NCBI RefSeq assembly: GCF_017591425.1 | Contig: NW_024466459.1 | Location: forward strand, 6,014,001 to 6,078,000 | Direction of reading: 5' to 3' | Source: Ochotona curzoniae | Taxonomy: Eukaryota; Chordata; Mammalia; Lagomorpha; Ochotonidae | DNA length: 64,000 bases | Shown: positions 33,471 to 45,513 of the stretch, one piece after another | How the letters are laid out: each line of letters opens with the position of its first letter | How positions within the stretch are numbered: the first letter of the stretch is position 1 | Made by a program: the position numbers and the translations under genes | Notes under the pieces: generated by a model | The model's input: the letters and a program-made list of their open reading frames with translations, nothing else | Databases searched by the model: none | What the model was told of the DNA's origin: nothing

Positions 33471-34464
33471 AATATGAGCGTATTTTTTTTTCCTAATATC
33501 TTCTTTGCCCCCGGAGCCCTTCCTTTCTGAGAGCAGAAGTGCAACATTTGGGGTTGGGTTGTGATTTGCTCTTGCAGTGTCCTTTCCTATGGTGGAAGAG
33601 GAGTACCTGTGACCAGAGGTCACATACTTGATTTGGAAATGGGCTGACTTTCACAGATAGCAGACGCATGGTGGGTCCTCCATGCCGTAGGTTAGTTGAG
33701 CTAGAGAACAGACTCCAAGTCACATCTGTGAGAGTTCTAATGCAGCCTAATCCAAACGAATAGGCGATGGCTTGAACAGACATGGTTAGCTTTGAAAGAA
33801 AAATGCTTGGTGACTACGAATCATGAATTCAGGATCTCAGGCATCCAGAGGTGGATGGGATGCAGGAAAAGGCAAAAAAAAAAATCAGTTTTTGTTTGGT
33901 TTTGTTTTTTATAAAACCCACTCGCCCTATGAGGCACTCAGGGTGGCAGGACAAGGGAAAGCTGAGCGTGAGAGTCTCTGACGGTTCTTACATCAGACAG
34001 CACGCCTCCAGCGACATCTGCTTGGATTCTCTGTAGTGGTTCTGCTTCTGTGTAAAATGAAACATCTTTGATGTAGCCCTGCTACAGTCCTGGAAGAGAT
34101 CCCGAGCTCAGAGAACACTGAACGTGTTAGCTGGAGCCCCAGATTGAAATCTCGGGAGACAGCTGTGAATCCACTCTCCCAAACCATCCAGAAAATCAGC
34201 AGCACATAATCCTTCACTCTCTGACAAAAAGAAGTTTCCAACACTTAGCACGGCCATTTACCCACAGGATAACTGATGCGTCAGAGAATCCTGCCCTATC
34301 TTTTGAATCGACCCTGTGTGATATCACTGGTGGTGCAGAGAAGGGCTTGTTTCACTTTGATCAATTTCAATACATTTTCTAGCCAACCGGGCACACATAT
34401 TACTCAAGCTGATCAGGTATGCATACATCATTTGGTCACTTAGCTCACTTGTTTTGATTATCAT
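33471..34464. other. Unique sequence, no gene recognised
   Basis: The 96-codon minus-strand frame at 33493-33783 lacks domain character. No repeat family recognised. From about 33900 to 34260 the composition is moderately GC-rich. Confidence 0.45.
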
Positions 34465-34874
34465 TGTTAGGTCCTGTAGTGTGGCCAAGAGCCCCAGGTC
34501 CCTGCCCTGCTGCCTGGCAGGTGTGGCTTAAAGTTTACTCCCCCACAGCCTGCGTGGAGTGTGACCTCCAACATGGCGAGAAGGTCAAGGACCGTACCAG
34601 TGGAGCATGACCTCTGACTGGTAGATCAGGAGAAACAGGCGTGTCGCACAGCCAACTACAGTGTCTTTGGTGGACGTGGGGCCCACTGGAAGGCTTCCTC
34701 CTGTCCTCCCTTCCTTACCCTTCAAAATCTCTAACCAGTGCATAAGAAACTGGACATTCCTCACCAGCTTGTCCCCGGTGCTTCTTGCGGCTGAAGAGGA
34801 CCGTTGCCTCACCCTCGGTAACCTCGGGCGCCTGCTGGCAGGGCTAAACCCTGAGACTGTAGGTAGTATTAACA
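34465..34874 (+). mobile_element. Possible LTR-like element, GC-rich
   Basis: A 410-bp island of higher G+C begins TGTTAGGTCC and ends TTAACA, LTR-style TG...CA borders. Six CpGs sit between about 34776 and 34830. It has no coding frame of retroviral type and I see no target-site duplication. The LTR reading is therefore a guess from shape, and it could equally be unique GC-rich DNA. Confidence 0.25.
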
Positions 34875-34919
34875 GTATTTTTTTTAAAAGGGGGAAACCA
34901 CTCATGCAGACTCCACCAC

Positions 34920-35257
34920 TTTTTTTTTTTAAACATTTATTTATCTTTATTGGAAAGGCAGATATACAGAGAGGAGGAGAGACAGAGAGGAAGATCTTCC
35001 GTCCGATGATTCACTCCCCAAGTGAGTGCAACGGCTGATGCTATGCCGATCTGAAGCCAGGATCCAGGAACTTCTTCCGGGTATCCCACGTGGGTGCAGG
35101 GTCCCAAGGCTTTGGGCTATCCTCTGCTGCTTTCCCAGGCCACAAGCAGGAAGCTGGATGGGAAGTGGAGCTGCCGGGATTAGAACTGGCAATCATACGG
35201 GAGCCAGGCACGTGCAAGGCAAGGACTTTAACCACTATGCCATCGCATTGGGACCAA
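34920..35257 (-). mobile_element. CSINE, full length, antisense
   Basis: Runs from T11 and AAACATTTATTTATC to CGCATTGGGACC. GGGATTAGAACTGG (B-box complement) and CGTCCGATGATTCACTCCCC are intact, and the divergence from the copy at 57083 is low. No convincing target-site duplication flanks it. Confidence 0.95.
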
Positions 35258-36419
35258 GTAACAATATTTTTAAGTGAGTTGATGTTAACATCATCTTCAT
35301 AGGCATTGTTACTATTTGTGAACCTTTAAAGGCTAATTGCAAAAGATCTTAAAGGTCTGTGATTACTACTGTTCTAGTTTCAGACACTTTGAAATCTTAC
35401 GTCATGTTGACAAGGATATGGGGGAATATTTTAGTAAAATTACAACAAAATGATTTAACTGGAACTCCAAATCAAGAAAATTATCATAACTATCTTCAAA
35501 TTCAATCAAAACGTGTAAGCAAAAAATGACAACTTGATCTCTCACTGGAATAAGGAAGAAAGTAAATAACCAATGGAAGACCTTGGCAAACTGGATGCAA
35601 ATGTGATGGACAGAGCAAAACTCCTCCTTGGAGTCAATCTTTTGCTATCATGCTATCAAAAGGACAACATGTCATGTCCATGACCATGGATAGCAGGTTA
35701 ACTACAGGCTGACTAACCCCAAGAAACCTGAACTGGAAGCCCTGGGAGGTCCTCGATGGCCAGGAGAGACTGGGGAAACGTGGTAGTTAACTCTGCTACC
35801 ACCTCACACAGAGAACTAAATGTATTTCCTGGCTGCATTCCCTTTTTCTGTCAGTGGTGCCACCATTCTCCCAGCCACCCGGTCTCAGCATTTTGGAGTT
35901 AGTTTTCATTATTTTGGCTTCTTAGTCCTCAATCCAGTCACTTAGCAAATCTGTCCAATTCTTGATGTCTTTTTCCCATCTAAGCCTGTCTTGCCTGTCC
36001 AGTTGTAGGACCCTAATTCAAATACATATTATTGTATGCTTGTTTCATGGTAGCGTCCTTGTGTTTCAATTCCTTTTTCCATCTCATTGTCCCTGTGTAT
36101 TACCCAGGGTAATACACAACCCCCGATTGAGGTTCTTTAACTCACTGTTCAATCATGTCAGACAGCTTCAGTATCTGTCTTGTATTGTTCTATGTGGAAC
36201 GCAGGGGTAATGAGATCAGCAACAAAGAACCATGTAGTTGAATGTATTTGGGAATGACTGCTTGGCATAAACTTTTAAGGGTAATTTACAACATTCTTTA
36301 ACGCATCAATGATTTAAACAACGATTTCCTATAAAAGAATCTCATTTATAATGTTTAATGTCTTCATTCCTCAGAGTAGTAATTTAGGTAAAAATCATTA
36401 ACATCTCTCACATATACAT
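35258..36419. other. Unique sequence, no gene recognised
   Basis: No repeat family or exon is supported. TTACCCAGGGTAATAC at about 36100 is a short palindrome (TTACCC AG GGTAA). Confidence 0.45.
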
Positions 36420-36799
36420 TTTTTTAATTTTATTTTTAATGTCATTTACATAGTTGAGATGGATGCATGCCCCTGTGAGTCTGTAATTAGGATGGGGCAG
36501 GTTGAGTTAAGGAGGAAGGTGGGTGAGACAAATGTTTTAATTTTTTTCCTCCTATGCCTACAGGGCAAGGAAGAAGAGGGGGCACGCTTTGCTGTCAAAC
36601 TACATTAGCACTCAGGATTGGGGGGACAGTCATTGGATGACACCTTAGAGACCCTGATGCAGTGAAGAATATTTTAAATAACATATTTTAGGAAACAAGC
36701 ATGGGTACTTAAATAGTCAAGTTTCTTCGTTTGACATAATTCTTTGTAAAAGTAATGAGTGAGTCTTAGTTGACAGAGATCCTAAGTGAGGAAGGGTGA
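36420..36799. other. AT-rich then purine-rich sequence, possible L1 piece
   Basis: Starts with T-rich sequence (TTTTTTTAATTTTATTTTTAATG) and passes through a G/A-rich stretch at 36500-36590. This could be an eroded LINE fragment, but I cannot align it to anything with confidence. Confidence 0.25.
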
Positions 36800-37050
36800 G
36801 TCTATAAATATTTCTCATCCTTTGGTGCTGGTTCACTTTCCAAACACACACAAGCAGGGTTTGGCCAGGCTAATCCTGCCACCTCAGTGTAAGACGGGCA
36901 CCATGAGTGACAGAACGGGATCCAATCGTGCTAGCCACCACGCCTGTGCACAAAGGTGCACGTTGGTAGACACCGAAGTCGGAAGTGGAGCTGGGACTTG
37001 ATCCCATAAACCTGTGTGTTGTGGTCTGCCGTGTCGAACACTCCCCCACC
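36800..37050 (-). mobile_element. Old CSINE, antisense
   Basis: GCTGGTTCACTTTCCAAACA, CGGGATCCAATCGTGCTAG, GGAAGTGGAGCTGGGACTTG and a head complement (GTGGTCTGCCGTGTCGAACAC) preserve the family order. The pyrimidine tail side is lost. Confidence 0.65.
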
Positions 37051-37597
37051 ATTTTACTGCATGGTCATGTCCTTACGTTATGCTAGTCCCAGTTGCAGGT
37101 AACCATCACCCATCTGTGAGAGCACTTCAAAAATGTCACAGGGAAAGGGGATTGAAATGTTATGGAGAGACAGGAAGTTTCTGAAATGCATGTACAGTTT
37201 AGCAGACTGTGCATTTTCTGTAAACTTTCTCTGATCACATTCATTTCCCTTCACTAATCTTCCTTGACTAAAAGACAGCGTTTTTACTATTCAAGAAATA
37301 ATTAACTCAATGCCATGTCTTTTATAAAGACCCACATAAAATTCCAGTTCCAAAAAACTCAGATCCATCTTCTTTGATATGTGGAACTAAGCCTTAGAGA
37401 ATCGCTCAATTCACTTTACCAAAAATCCATTCTGTCTTTCTAGGTGTCAGGTGTTCACCATGAGGATATTGACGGCATGCTATCCTACACCAGAATGCTC
37501 ACAGGCATTTGGAAAATTGACATCCTTAAACGACTGATGTGAAAACTATTAGGGAATCCCAGTTCATCCTATTTGGGAGCTTGAAAGAGTGACTCAA
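37051..37597. other. Unique sequence, no gene recognised
   Basis: Nothing recognisable between the old SINE and the next sense SINE. Confidence 0.5.
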
Positions 37598-37933
37598 GGG
37601 CCCGCGCAGTGGTCTAGCATCTAAAGTCCTTGTTTTGAACACGCCGGCGTCCCATATGGTCACCAGTTCTAATCCCAGCAGCTCCACTTCCCATCAAGCT
37701 CCCTGCCTGTGGCCTGGGAAAGCAGGCGAGGATGGCCCAAAGCCTTGGGACCCTGCACCTGCGTGGGAGATCTGGAGGAAGTTCCTGGATCCTGGCTTCA
37801 GATCAGCGCAGAATGTGGCCGTTGCAGTCACTTGCGGAGTGAATCCTCGGACGGAAGATCTTCCTCTCTGTCTCTCTGTCCTCTCTGTATATCTGACTTT
37901 CCAATAAAGATAAATAAATCTTTTAAAAAAAAA
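37598..37933 (+). mobile_element. CSINE, full length, sense
   Basis: From GGGCCCGCGCAGTGG to AATAAATCTTTT plus A9. GGTTCTAATCC has become AGTTCTAATCCC, so the B box is damaged at its first base. ACACGCCGG and TTGAACACGCCGG match the second member of the 30.4-kb pair, suggesting the same subfamily. Confidence 0.95.
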
Positions 37934-39369
37934 GAAACAATAACAACACCAAAAAAGAAATAGTACCTGAGCAGCCAGCTCCATGTTTACTTAAACCATG
38001 AATACATTGTCACCATCGAGCAGCTAAGATTCACCGGCTTCTGGCTGAAACTCAAAGCCACACTCTATGACCGTGCTGCACGAGGCAGAGGACTCAGCTG
38101 TCTTGACAAACTAAGAGTCCCATCAACGTGGATACTACTATTCAGTAACACTTCAGCGCAGATTCCTCAGGCTCTCCAAATGCTTTTATCACTTTTCAGA
38201 GGTTTGATTTCCTTGGTCTTTAATCATCATGGTATTCACTGAACTCTATAGCCTTCTTTACTCATCGACAACCAAATCAAAGGGCAGTATCTGATCCAAT
38301 TAAGCACCAATTTTTTTTTTTTTTGAGAATATCCCAACCCTATGCTATAAAACTTGGCTACGTACCAAAAAATGTTCTAATGGCCTGTCCATACGGCATT
38401 ACATGAAGGTGAAGACATTTTAAAAGTTCTTCTGAGTATAATATTAAACTACAGAAATTCCCAAATAAGCACAGTCGTTCCAAACCAGATATTTAACAGT
38501 TACTTTTCACTCCTATTATGTTTTAATAAATGAATACATTAAAATATTCAAGATGTATAGATGCTTACAAATGGATATCGATATATAGTAAGCATATAAT
38601 TATATAAATCTAGGCAAGGTATAATGTGATTGCTCTTTTCTTAACATAAATAGGGAATGAAAGTAGAAAGTGCCCTTAATCATGGATGAGAATCCCTAAA
38701 GTAAGTAAATGTTAATATTGCAAATTTGCGGTACAATTGGCAGAAGGATCAGACATCTCACTGATAACTGGGCGAGAATTACACTCATAAGACATGTGTT
38801 AGAAGTAAGCATAGCAGTGAAAAATCAGTGATTCTTCAGTGCGGAGTGCTTGGAAAAATAACCATTAGACCAGGGAGTGTGTTAAACTAATCCATCTCTA
38901 AATAACAGGGATAAAATAATAGTATTTTAAAATAACAAATAAATTTTCCATTAATAGTCCGAATTTAAAATATACTTCACGGAAAAGAAAAATATTTCTG
39001 GGAAGAAATTCAAGTTGTAATAACAAAGCAAAAGGGCTAAACGCTGAACATTTTTTACCACTTATGAGAAACAAGTGATTTTTAAAGAGCAGTAATAAGA
39101 GACAGGAAATTGGTGGCATGTAAGTTGGAAGATATCAAGTCCTCATGTGAGCTGTTACATTCTTTTGTAAAAAATGTCTCTCAAAAATCAATGCAAATTA
39201 CAGTAGCAATGGAATACAAGAAGTCCAGATATAGCTGGTTTTAAAAAGATGACTCAATGACTTTCAATCTCTAAATTTAAAAAGTAAATGGCAAATTTTG
39301 TTAAGCATTAGTATTGGTTAGTATCGCAAGAAGCCTTGAATTCACAAGCTTTCTAAGATGCACAGCTTT
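37934..39369. other. Unique AT-rich sequence, no gene recognised
   Basis: Includes T14 at 38311-38324 and an ATCGATAT-containing AT-rich part near 38575. Open frames are short. No repeat family recognised. Confidence 0.45.
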
Positions 39370-39672
39370 GGGATGGGCACAGTGGTTGGGATGGGTGTCG
39401 CTAGGGACCTTCACAGCCCATCATGGCTTAGAGTCCTAGCTCCATTTCCATTCCAGCTTCCTCTTCCGTGTACACTGGGAGGCAACCAAGTGATGGTTTA
39501 AGTACTTGGCTCCCTGTCACTGTGTGGGAAGACTAGATGCAGTTCCTGGCTCCTGGCTTCATCCTGGCCTTGCCCGAGCGGCTGTAGGCATTTGGAAAGT
39601 GACACAGGAGACCAGAGATCTCTCTTGCTTTCTTACATGTCTGCCTTTCAAACAGATTCTGAAAATCATTTA
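39370..39672 (+). mobile_element. Old CSINE, sense
   Basis: GGGATGGGCACAGTGGTTGGG head, CCTAGCTCCATTTCCATTCC, CAGTTCCTGGCTCCTGGCTTC and GCATTTGGAAAGTGACAC. It belongs to an older, diverged subfamily. Confidence 0.75.
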
Positions 39673-39742
39673 GAAACGATACAAATATATATGCCTGTAA
39701 ATACTCTTACAAAAAAATCAGGAAACTAGGTTATGTAAAAGG

Positions 39743-39759
39743 TTTTTTTTTTTTTTTTT
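39743..39759. repeat. Homopolymer T17
   Basis: A T run between two old SINEs, possibly the antisense tail of a lost insertion. Confidence 0.9.
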
Positions 39760-39860
39760 GAGTTTAGAAAACCTTTTTAATGTCACTCATTTCTTCAAGA
39801 GAACAGAAATTCATTTGTCAATTCTTCGTATGAACCCTGGATAGTCTTGGAATGAGAGGC

Positions 39861-40092
39861 CAGAAATACAGTCGTGGGTGAAGCTGCATCCCAAATGAGT
39901 GCCAGTTTATGTCTGGCTTTTCTTCTTCCAACCCAGCTCCTTAGAACGGCTTTGGAAGCGCAGCAGAAAATGGCCTAAATATTCGGCCTAAATCATCTCA
40001 TTTAGGCCTTGGTCAGTCCTGGCCATTGAGTCCATCTGCGGAGTGAACCAACTCAAGCAAAACCTCTCTCCCTCTCTCCTAAATAGTTAAAA
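39861..40092 (+). mobile_element. Old CSINE, sense
   Basis: CATCCCAAATGAGTGCCAG, CCCAGCTCCTTAGAACGGC, GCAGCAGAAAATGGCC and GCGGAGTGAACCAACTC in family order. The head is degraded and the body contains a small direct repeat of TCGGCCTAAAT/CATTTAGGCC. Confidence 0.65.
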
Positions 40093-40815
40093 GCGGGGAA
40101 ACAAAGAAAGTAAAAGAGAACTTTCATTTATCAATGAATGCAAAGGGACATTTTTGAAGAAACTAATAACGAATGGAATGAATGCACCATTTCATAAAAT
40201 ATGTCCAGTGAATACAGGTTTGGAATTGTTTAGCACTTTGAAATATGTCAATATTCCTTGCTGTGTAACACAGATTAAAGGTATCTAAGACCCAGAAAAG
40301 CTAAGACAGCAGAGTTGGGATATACATGGGGGAGATTAAGGAGGAAAGACCTCATACAATGGAGATGTGAAAATTACATAAGCTCCAGCATATAGACAGC
40401 AATGGAGGACGCGGACAATGATCTACCAATGTTAGGGAAAATTTCATCAACCATTCGGCATGCTGACCCATTCTTCCGCTCTCCATCTTCTCCGCTAAAC
40501 CACTGAGACCTTAGAATCAGGCATGGAAAAAAAAAAACTTGATTAGAAAAAAACAAAGTGACCTATTTATTAACTAGCTCCTGGATACCCTAGAGGATCC
40601 TTAGCACTTTTGATTGGACATTTTGGGAACTGTGGGAACTGGGAAAGCTATTGTCTAGAAAAAGGTACAGGGAGCAGTGTTGTTAGACTCTGCTTTCCTA
40701 ACATCCAAAGGGGCGAAATGGTTGCACCGCTCCAGTAAACTGAGTTCTGCCTTGTGCCTCCAGACCCCTGGCGTGGCATCAGAATGGGTGTTGAACTCCG
40801 GTTTCAGCCATTTTC
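40093..40815. other. Unique sequence, no gene recognised
   Basis: No repeat family recognised. GGGAACTGT/GGGAACTGG is a short direct repeat near 40624-40641. Confidence 0.5.
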
Positions 40816-40816
40816 C

Positions 40817-40830
40817 TTTTTTTTTTTTTT
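40817..40830. repeat. Homopolymer T14
   Basis: T run at the left border of a conserved-looking block. Confidence 0.9.
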
Positions 40831-40839
40831 AACTGCCTT

Positions 40840-41480
40840 GTATGTAAATAACAGAATCGCTTTTTAGTGTCATTTCACATTTCAGAATGTTCTCTCAAGG
40901 CCCCTGTGCTAATTCCTGGATTCCCTCCATGTAGAGTTGGAGGCATAATCAGATTTGGCCGCTCGACACCAAGGCAACTGCCCGCGTGTTTTCTTTCCAC
41001 TGTATCACGGGACGCCAGCACACAGCTTATGAAACAGGGAAAGGAGGTCTGTTTCTTGAGTTGATTAAGCAAGACAAAGTCAATTAACATCTGATTCCTC
41101 ACAGGTTTCTGCAAGCAAATTGTTCCAATTACTGCAAACCAGTGAGCAAATTGTGAGGTAATTAAGAGAGGCAGTCAGGACTGCACTGACACGGCTCTGC
41201 CCCTGCACTGTCAGAAACTCTGATTAAAAAGCAACTTTCAACACGCACATTTTGCAGCGGCAATGTCTGTCTGTGCAATCCCAGTGACTATTCTCAAATA
41301 GAATTCTACATTTTATTTGCTTTCAAGTACATTTCAAACCGTAGTGGGGTTTATCTACCGTCCACATTTTTAACAACGCCTGTGTTCAATAAAAGCAACA
41401 TCTTTACAAAGTGTGTGTACATGTATGTTGTCACAGCCAGAACATTTTACAACACGGCAGAATAAGAGATGGACTCCAAT
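40840..41480. other. Candidate conserved non-coding block
   Basis: Repeat-free DNA with motif-rich sequence: GTTCCAATTACTGCAAACC, GTGAGGTAATTAAGAGAGG (TAATTA homeodomain core at about 41158-41163), CAAGTCAATTAACATC-like elements and GATTAAAAAGCAAC. No coding frame beyond 79 codons. This is one of the best enhancer-like candidates in the window, by composition alone. Confidence 0.38.
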
Positions 41481-41903
41481 GTTACTGTTTATGGTCTCCA
41501 ATAAGCAACATAAAAACAAACTCCACGTTAGTTATGTAGACAGCATACTTTTATGAGCCTGTTAAACTTTGTTTTCACAGGCTACTTAGTCATTTGAAAA
41601 TAAAGCCCAACCAAACAACCCATCTGTTTATTCTGTTTGTCACCAAGAATTAAGATCTGGTCTCATTATGTGGGTGGTCATTGATTCAAGGTTGCAGAAG
41701 AGCCTATGGGAATGTCTATAGGAGAAGTTACATCATGAACCAATCTGGACTATCAGATTGGTTGTGACGGGTTATTTTCTTGAACTGGACACATGGTTTC
41801 AGCGTCATATGAGCTTGCAAACAAGAGAAAATTAAAAATTTTCCAAGTGGCGATGGTGTGGAGGAAAAGATGTGCAAGGTACTTATAAGTAATGACATCT
41901 CAA
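41481..41903. other. Unique sequence, no gene recognised
   Basis: Continues the unique region toward the SINE; nothing distinctive. Confidence 0.5.
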
Positions 41904-42062
41904 GACTGGCGCCGTAGCGATTCAAGTTAAGCCTCTGCCTGCAACGCAGATATCCCATATGGATGCTGGTTCTAGACCTGACTGTGCCTCTTCTGATCCA
42001 GACCCAACCTAAAATGCCTGGAAAAGCAGCAAAAGATGGTCCATGGGCCTGTACCCATGCCA
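41904..42062 (+). mobile_element. CSINE 5' half, 3'-truncated
   Basis: The tRNA-like head (GACTGGCGCCGTAGCGATTC) and B-box region (CTGGTTCTAGACCTG) are present, ending around CATGGGCCTGTACCCATG. The 3' half and tail are absent, so it was broken after insertion. Confidence 0.8.
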
Positions 42063-43029
42063 TCACGTGTAATGACCATGGTCAAAGAAGTTATATTCCA
42101 ATATTTTTAAATACTTGGAACTTTCAGTATGCCAAATGTAAGCAGAAGAGAGAAAGCAATGTTTTGAAAAGGCCACTTGCAACAAACAATGATATTCAGT
42201 TGATGTTTCAAATACCTACTCGTGGGCAGTAGCATGATCAAGCATAAGTAGTCTAATTTTCATTATAATAAAAAAACACTACTACATATTAACTTAGGAA
42301 TATCACTCAATAAGATAAAACTGATATCCAGAGAAAGGAGATCATTTACCATTTTCTGAAAAGAAAATCGTTACCTGGAAAATATATACAAATTAAATGA
42401 TTACCTGAGAGCCAGCAGAAGGCAACTCCCTATCACACATAGCATGAAAATACTGCATTTGCGATGCTATGCACAGTTTTAATAATAGAACTTGCCTAAA
42501 ATCATTTAGCAAATGTGAGTTGAGACATATTCACATATATGCTCATATATCCCATCTGTTTATTGGTGTAATCTACATTAAAATTTCTAATATTTTCAAT
42601 CATTTTAATATACATGTACCTGTAACATATATACCCACATATTGAGTACATATTTATGACACACATATATATGGTGGCATGAACTGTATATTTCTTTAAG
42701 TAATTCTATTTGCTTTAGGTCAAAGGACACATGTCCAAAGGTTTAAAAACAAATTTTCCTTCAGAAAGTTCGTACAACAAACTCATGAGGCTTGTAGACT
42801 AGAAAACGCAACATTTTTGTCTTGTTTCATGGGAAAATTTTTCTTCACTCTCTAACTCATTAAAAACTAACCCTGGATTTAGGAATAGAAAAGAAAGTGT
42901 GGATTAAAAGAGTGGTTTCTAATTTCAAACTTTTTTGAGCTCTAGTTAAAATAGTCAGCAACAACCTAGAACAATTTCAGCTTCAAATAACCGGATTGTT
43001 TTTCTCCTTTGAGCAGCTTTGGTTTTTCT
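42063..43029. other. AT-rich unique sequence, no gene recognised
   Basis: An AT-rich stretch with ATATATACCC and ACATATATATGG elements near 42625-42675. It could contain old L1 material, but nothing aligns clearly. Confidence 0.4.
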
Positions 43030-43250
43030 TTTGTTTTTCTTTACTGTTGACATCAGCAGACAGAGAATCCCCAAATGCTGGTTCACTCCCACAATGGGAA
43101 CAGACCCAGACAGGAGCTAAGGCTGGGCGCTGGGAACTCAGCCAAGGCCGATGTCTTTGGTGACAGGAGCAAAGCTCACTAAGCCACCTCTGTTGACTCA
43201 TAAGGTCAACATCTGCAGGAAGTTCGAGTTGGAATCCCTAAGTAGGACAC
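43030..43250 (-). mobile_element. Old CSINE, antisense
   Basis: CAGACAGAGAATCCCCAAATG, GCTGGTTCACTCCCACAATGG, CAGACAGGAGCTAAGGCTGGG and CTAAGCCACCTCTG (head complement) identify it. Strongly diverged. Confidence 0.6.
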
Positions 43251-44184
43251 CACAATTATCCTAACTCGTGGCTCAATCAGGAAGCCAGAGCATGCACTCC
43301 TGTTTTGACTTTCGCATAACAATTAGATACACATCTATAAAGGAAGTTGGAAGAATGCTACTTCAAGCAGAGCCTGATAAGAGTGTGTGACACTTTCTCT
43401 TAACCCTCAGGTTTAGTCTGGACATCCAATCATCTTGCTTGAAATGTACAGTGGCAGGCAAATAGACAGTAGGACCTAATTGATCCCAGATAGCCAAAGG
43501 ATGATAGCACTGACTCACTTGTCTGTTACTTCTAAACGAAGCCATCAACAAAAGTCCACTCTAACTAATGGTGTCCTCAACACTTCAGGAAGGATACTGA
43601 ATGAGCAGGACACTGATTCAGCATGTGGCTGTGAGGCAGAAGGCAGCAGAGGTGCCTGTCTGTGATTTCCATTACTGTCATGCAGCAGACTGCCACTGGC
43701 TTTGGCCAGGGGATCAAATTTCCCCTTTAGGTTTCTAAAGCACCTTGGCACTCTGCATCTGCTTCACTATCTCAATTGTCTACCTGAGGTCACTCCAGGC
43801 CATCCAAAACTTAGGCTCTCTTGGGTCCCCATCAAATTTGCCTTGGCACAATGCAGACAGATGAAATTAGCACATTATTAAGAAGGAAAGAAATCTGTCT
43901 CCCTTCTGAAAGTCTTATGATTCATTCTCTGATGGCTCACAGGCCATTCTGGACAACGGTGATTGCCATCTGGTTTCTTTGGGGATGATAAATTCAGCAA
44001 TAAACATGGTCCATGGTCCTCTGTGCTCCAAACCCAAGTCACAAATATTGTGAGTCAGATGTTCCCACCCAACAACACATCGACTCCTGGGCTCAAACAT
44101 TGCTTTGACATAGCCCATGCCACCCAACTGTAATTTTGCCTGGACTACATTTCTTTTGGAGGTATTACAATTTTTTTTTCTTTC

Positions 44185-44188
<4 letters not shown>
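43251..44188. other. Unique sequence, no gene recognised
   Basis: Small domain-free frames on both strands (43480-43751). The 43900-44160 part looks repeat-free. No exon supported. Confidence 0.4.
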
Positions 44189-44220
<32 letters not shown>

Positions 44221-44233
44221 GCACACACACACA
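44189..44233. repeat. (AC)n microsatellite
   Basis: About 22 AC units with GC interruptions near the middle. The Cys/Val-rich open frames read across it are artefacts. Confidence 0.95.
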
Positions 44234-44349
44234 ATATTTTTCTAAGGAGGCAGAGGCATCCAGCCAAATAAACTACGTTAAGCAGCGGGTTCCATTTTAG
44301 GTGTTGACAGTGTATAATAAATCCAGGCCTACCTAACATTTACAGGAAC

Positions 44350-44860
44350 GTTATAAAATGAGTGAAATGGCATGAGCTGGTTGCCAGGCCAACCAGACAA
44401 ACACAATAAACAGGCAGCAGTGACAGGAGTAAGTTACACCATCTCTCCGGTCTGAAATATATCACTTTACATTACTCTTCGACCACTTTGAAAGCTCTTT
44501 GTTTTATATTTTTCAAAATGCTCTTTTACAGCATAGATTACCATTAAATCTTTTCAGATGAGGAAGTTTCTTTTTTTTTTTTCCCCTCCCCTCTCAAACT
44601 TGCAGAGGTCCAGAAAGTGAGCATTTATTTTTATTTTAACCCTAATTAAAAAATAAATTCAAATCTCAGGAACAATGTTAAGACTCAAATCTTGAAGGTC
44701 CCTTCTGGCAGATTAAAAAAAAAAAAAAACCCTAGACTAGAAAGAAAATAAACAATAACAGTAGTTCGTGTACTTAGTTGGTTTAAAATGATCTGTTAAA
44801 ATGGTAGCATTTTGCAGTACCTTTTAACTCTTTAAAGGCCAGCTTTACTCTGAAGTCGCT
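44350..44860. other. Candidate conserved non-coding block
   Basis: Unique, with ATGAGTGAAATGGCATGAGC, GGTTGCCAGGCCAACC, TATATCACTTTACATTAC and CCTAATTAAAAAATAAATTC elements, a T12 (44571-44582) and an A15 run (44715-44729). No coding potential. Enhancer-like by appearance only. Confidence 0.33.
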
Positions 44861-45513
44861 TTGCTAACAGAGAGAATTCCTGAATGTAGGTATGGAATAC
44901 TGAGAGTACTCCAGAAACACAGATCTCAACATTCTTACTTGACAGAGGGGGAGAAAACAGAACTACGATAAGTTGCCGTTTTAATTATTAAAGATAATGA
45001 GATCATATTTCTGCTGCTTATACTATTTGGAACTCTTGGATCTGTCTCTTCCACTTAACATTCCCATAAGAGAAAGAAGCCCTGCCTTGCTTCTCGCTTT
45101 GGGATCAGGCTATGAGCCACAATGGGATGGGGAACAATTTACAACTTTCCGTTGAGAATGAAATAAAAGTGTGATTCCCGTAAAACATATATAGAATAAT
45201 TTAGCACTCAATTTAATCAAATTCATGTGACCCATGCAAAATATTGCCAATTATCAACTCTTCTTTCAAAATGCATACTTGGAAATTGGGTGACTTACAT
45301 TTTGCCTAACCATTACAAGCATCATAAATTTAAGTTGCTCAGGAATAGTACCACTTGTTGCTTGTCATATCCAAAATGGAGTCATATTTTAGTGTAAATG
45401 GTACAGAATGTATTCCATCAACTTAGGAAAAGGCATTGTTCCTTCTTTCTGTGGGCAGAATTGTAAGTGGACTATATATTGCTATTTCATAAAATATCTT
45501 TTATCTTTAATCA
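44861..45513. other. Unique sequence, no gene recognised
   Basis: AT-rich DNA without recognisable repeats up to the antisense SINE. Confidence 0.5.

Noticed and set aside
43915..44339. Cys/Val-rich minus-strand frames
   Set aside because: Artefacts of reading the (AC)n array.
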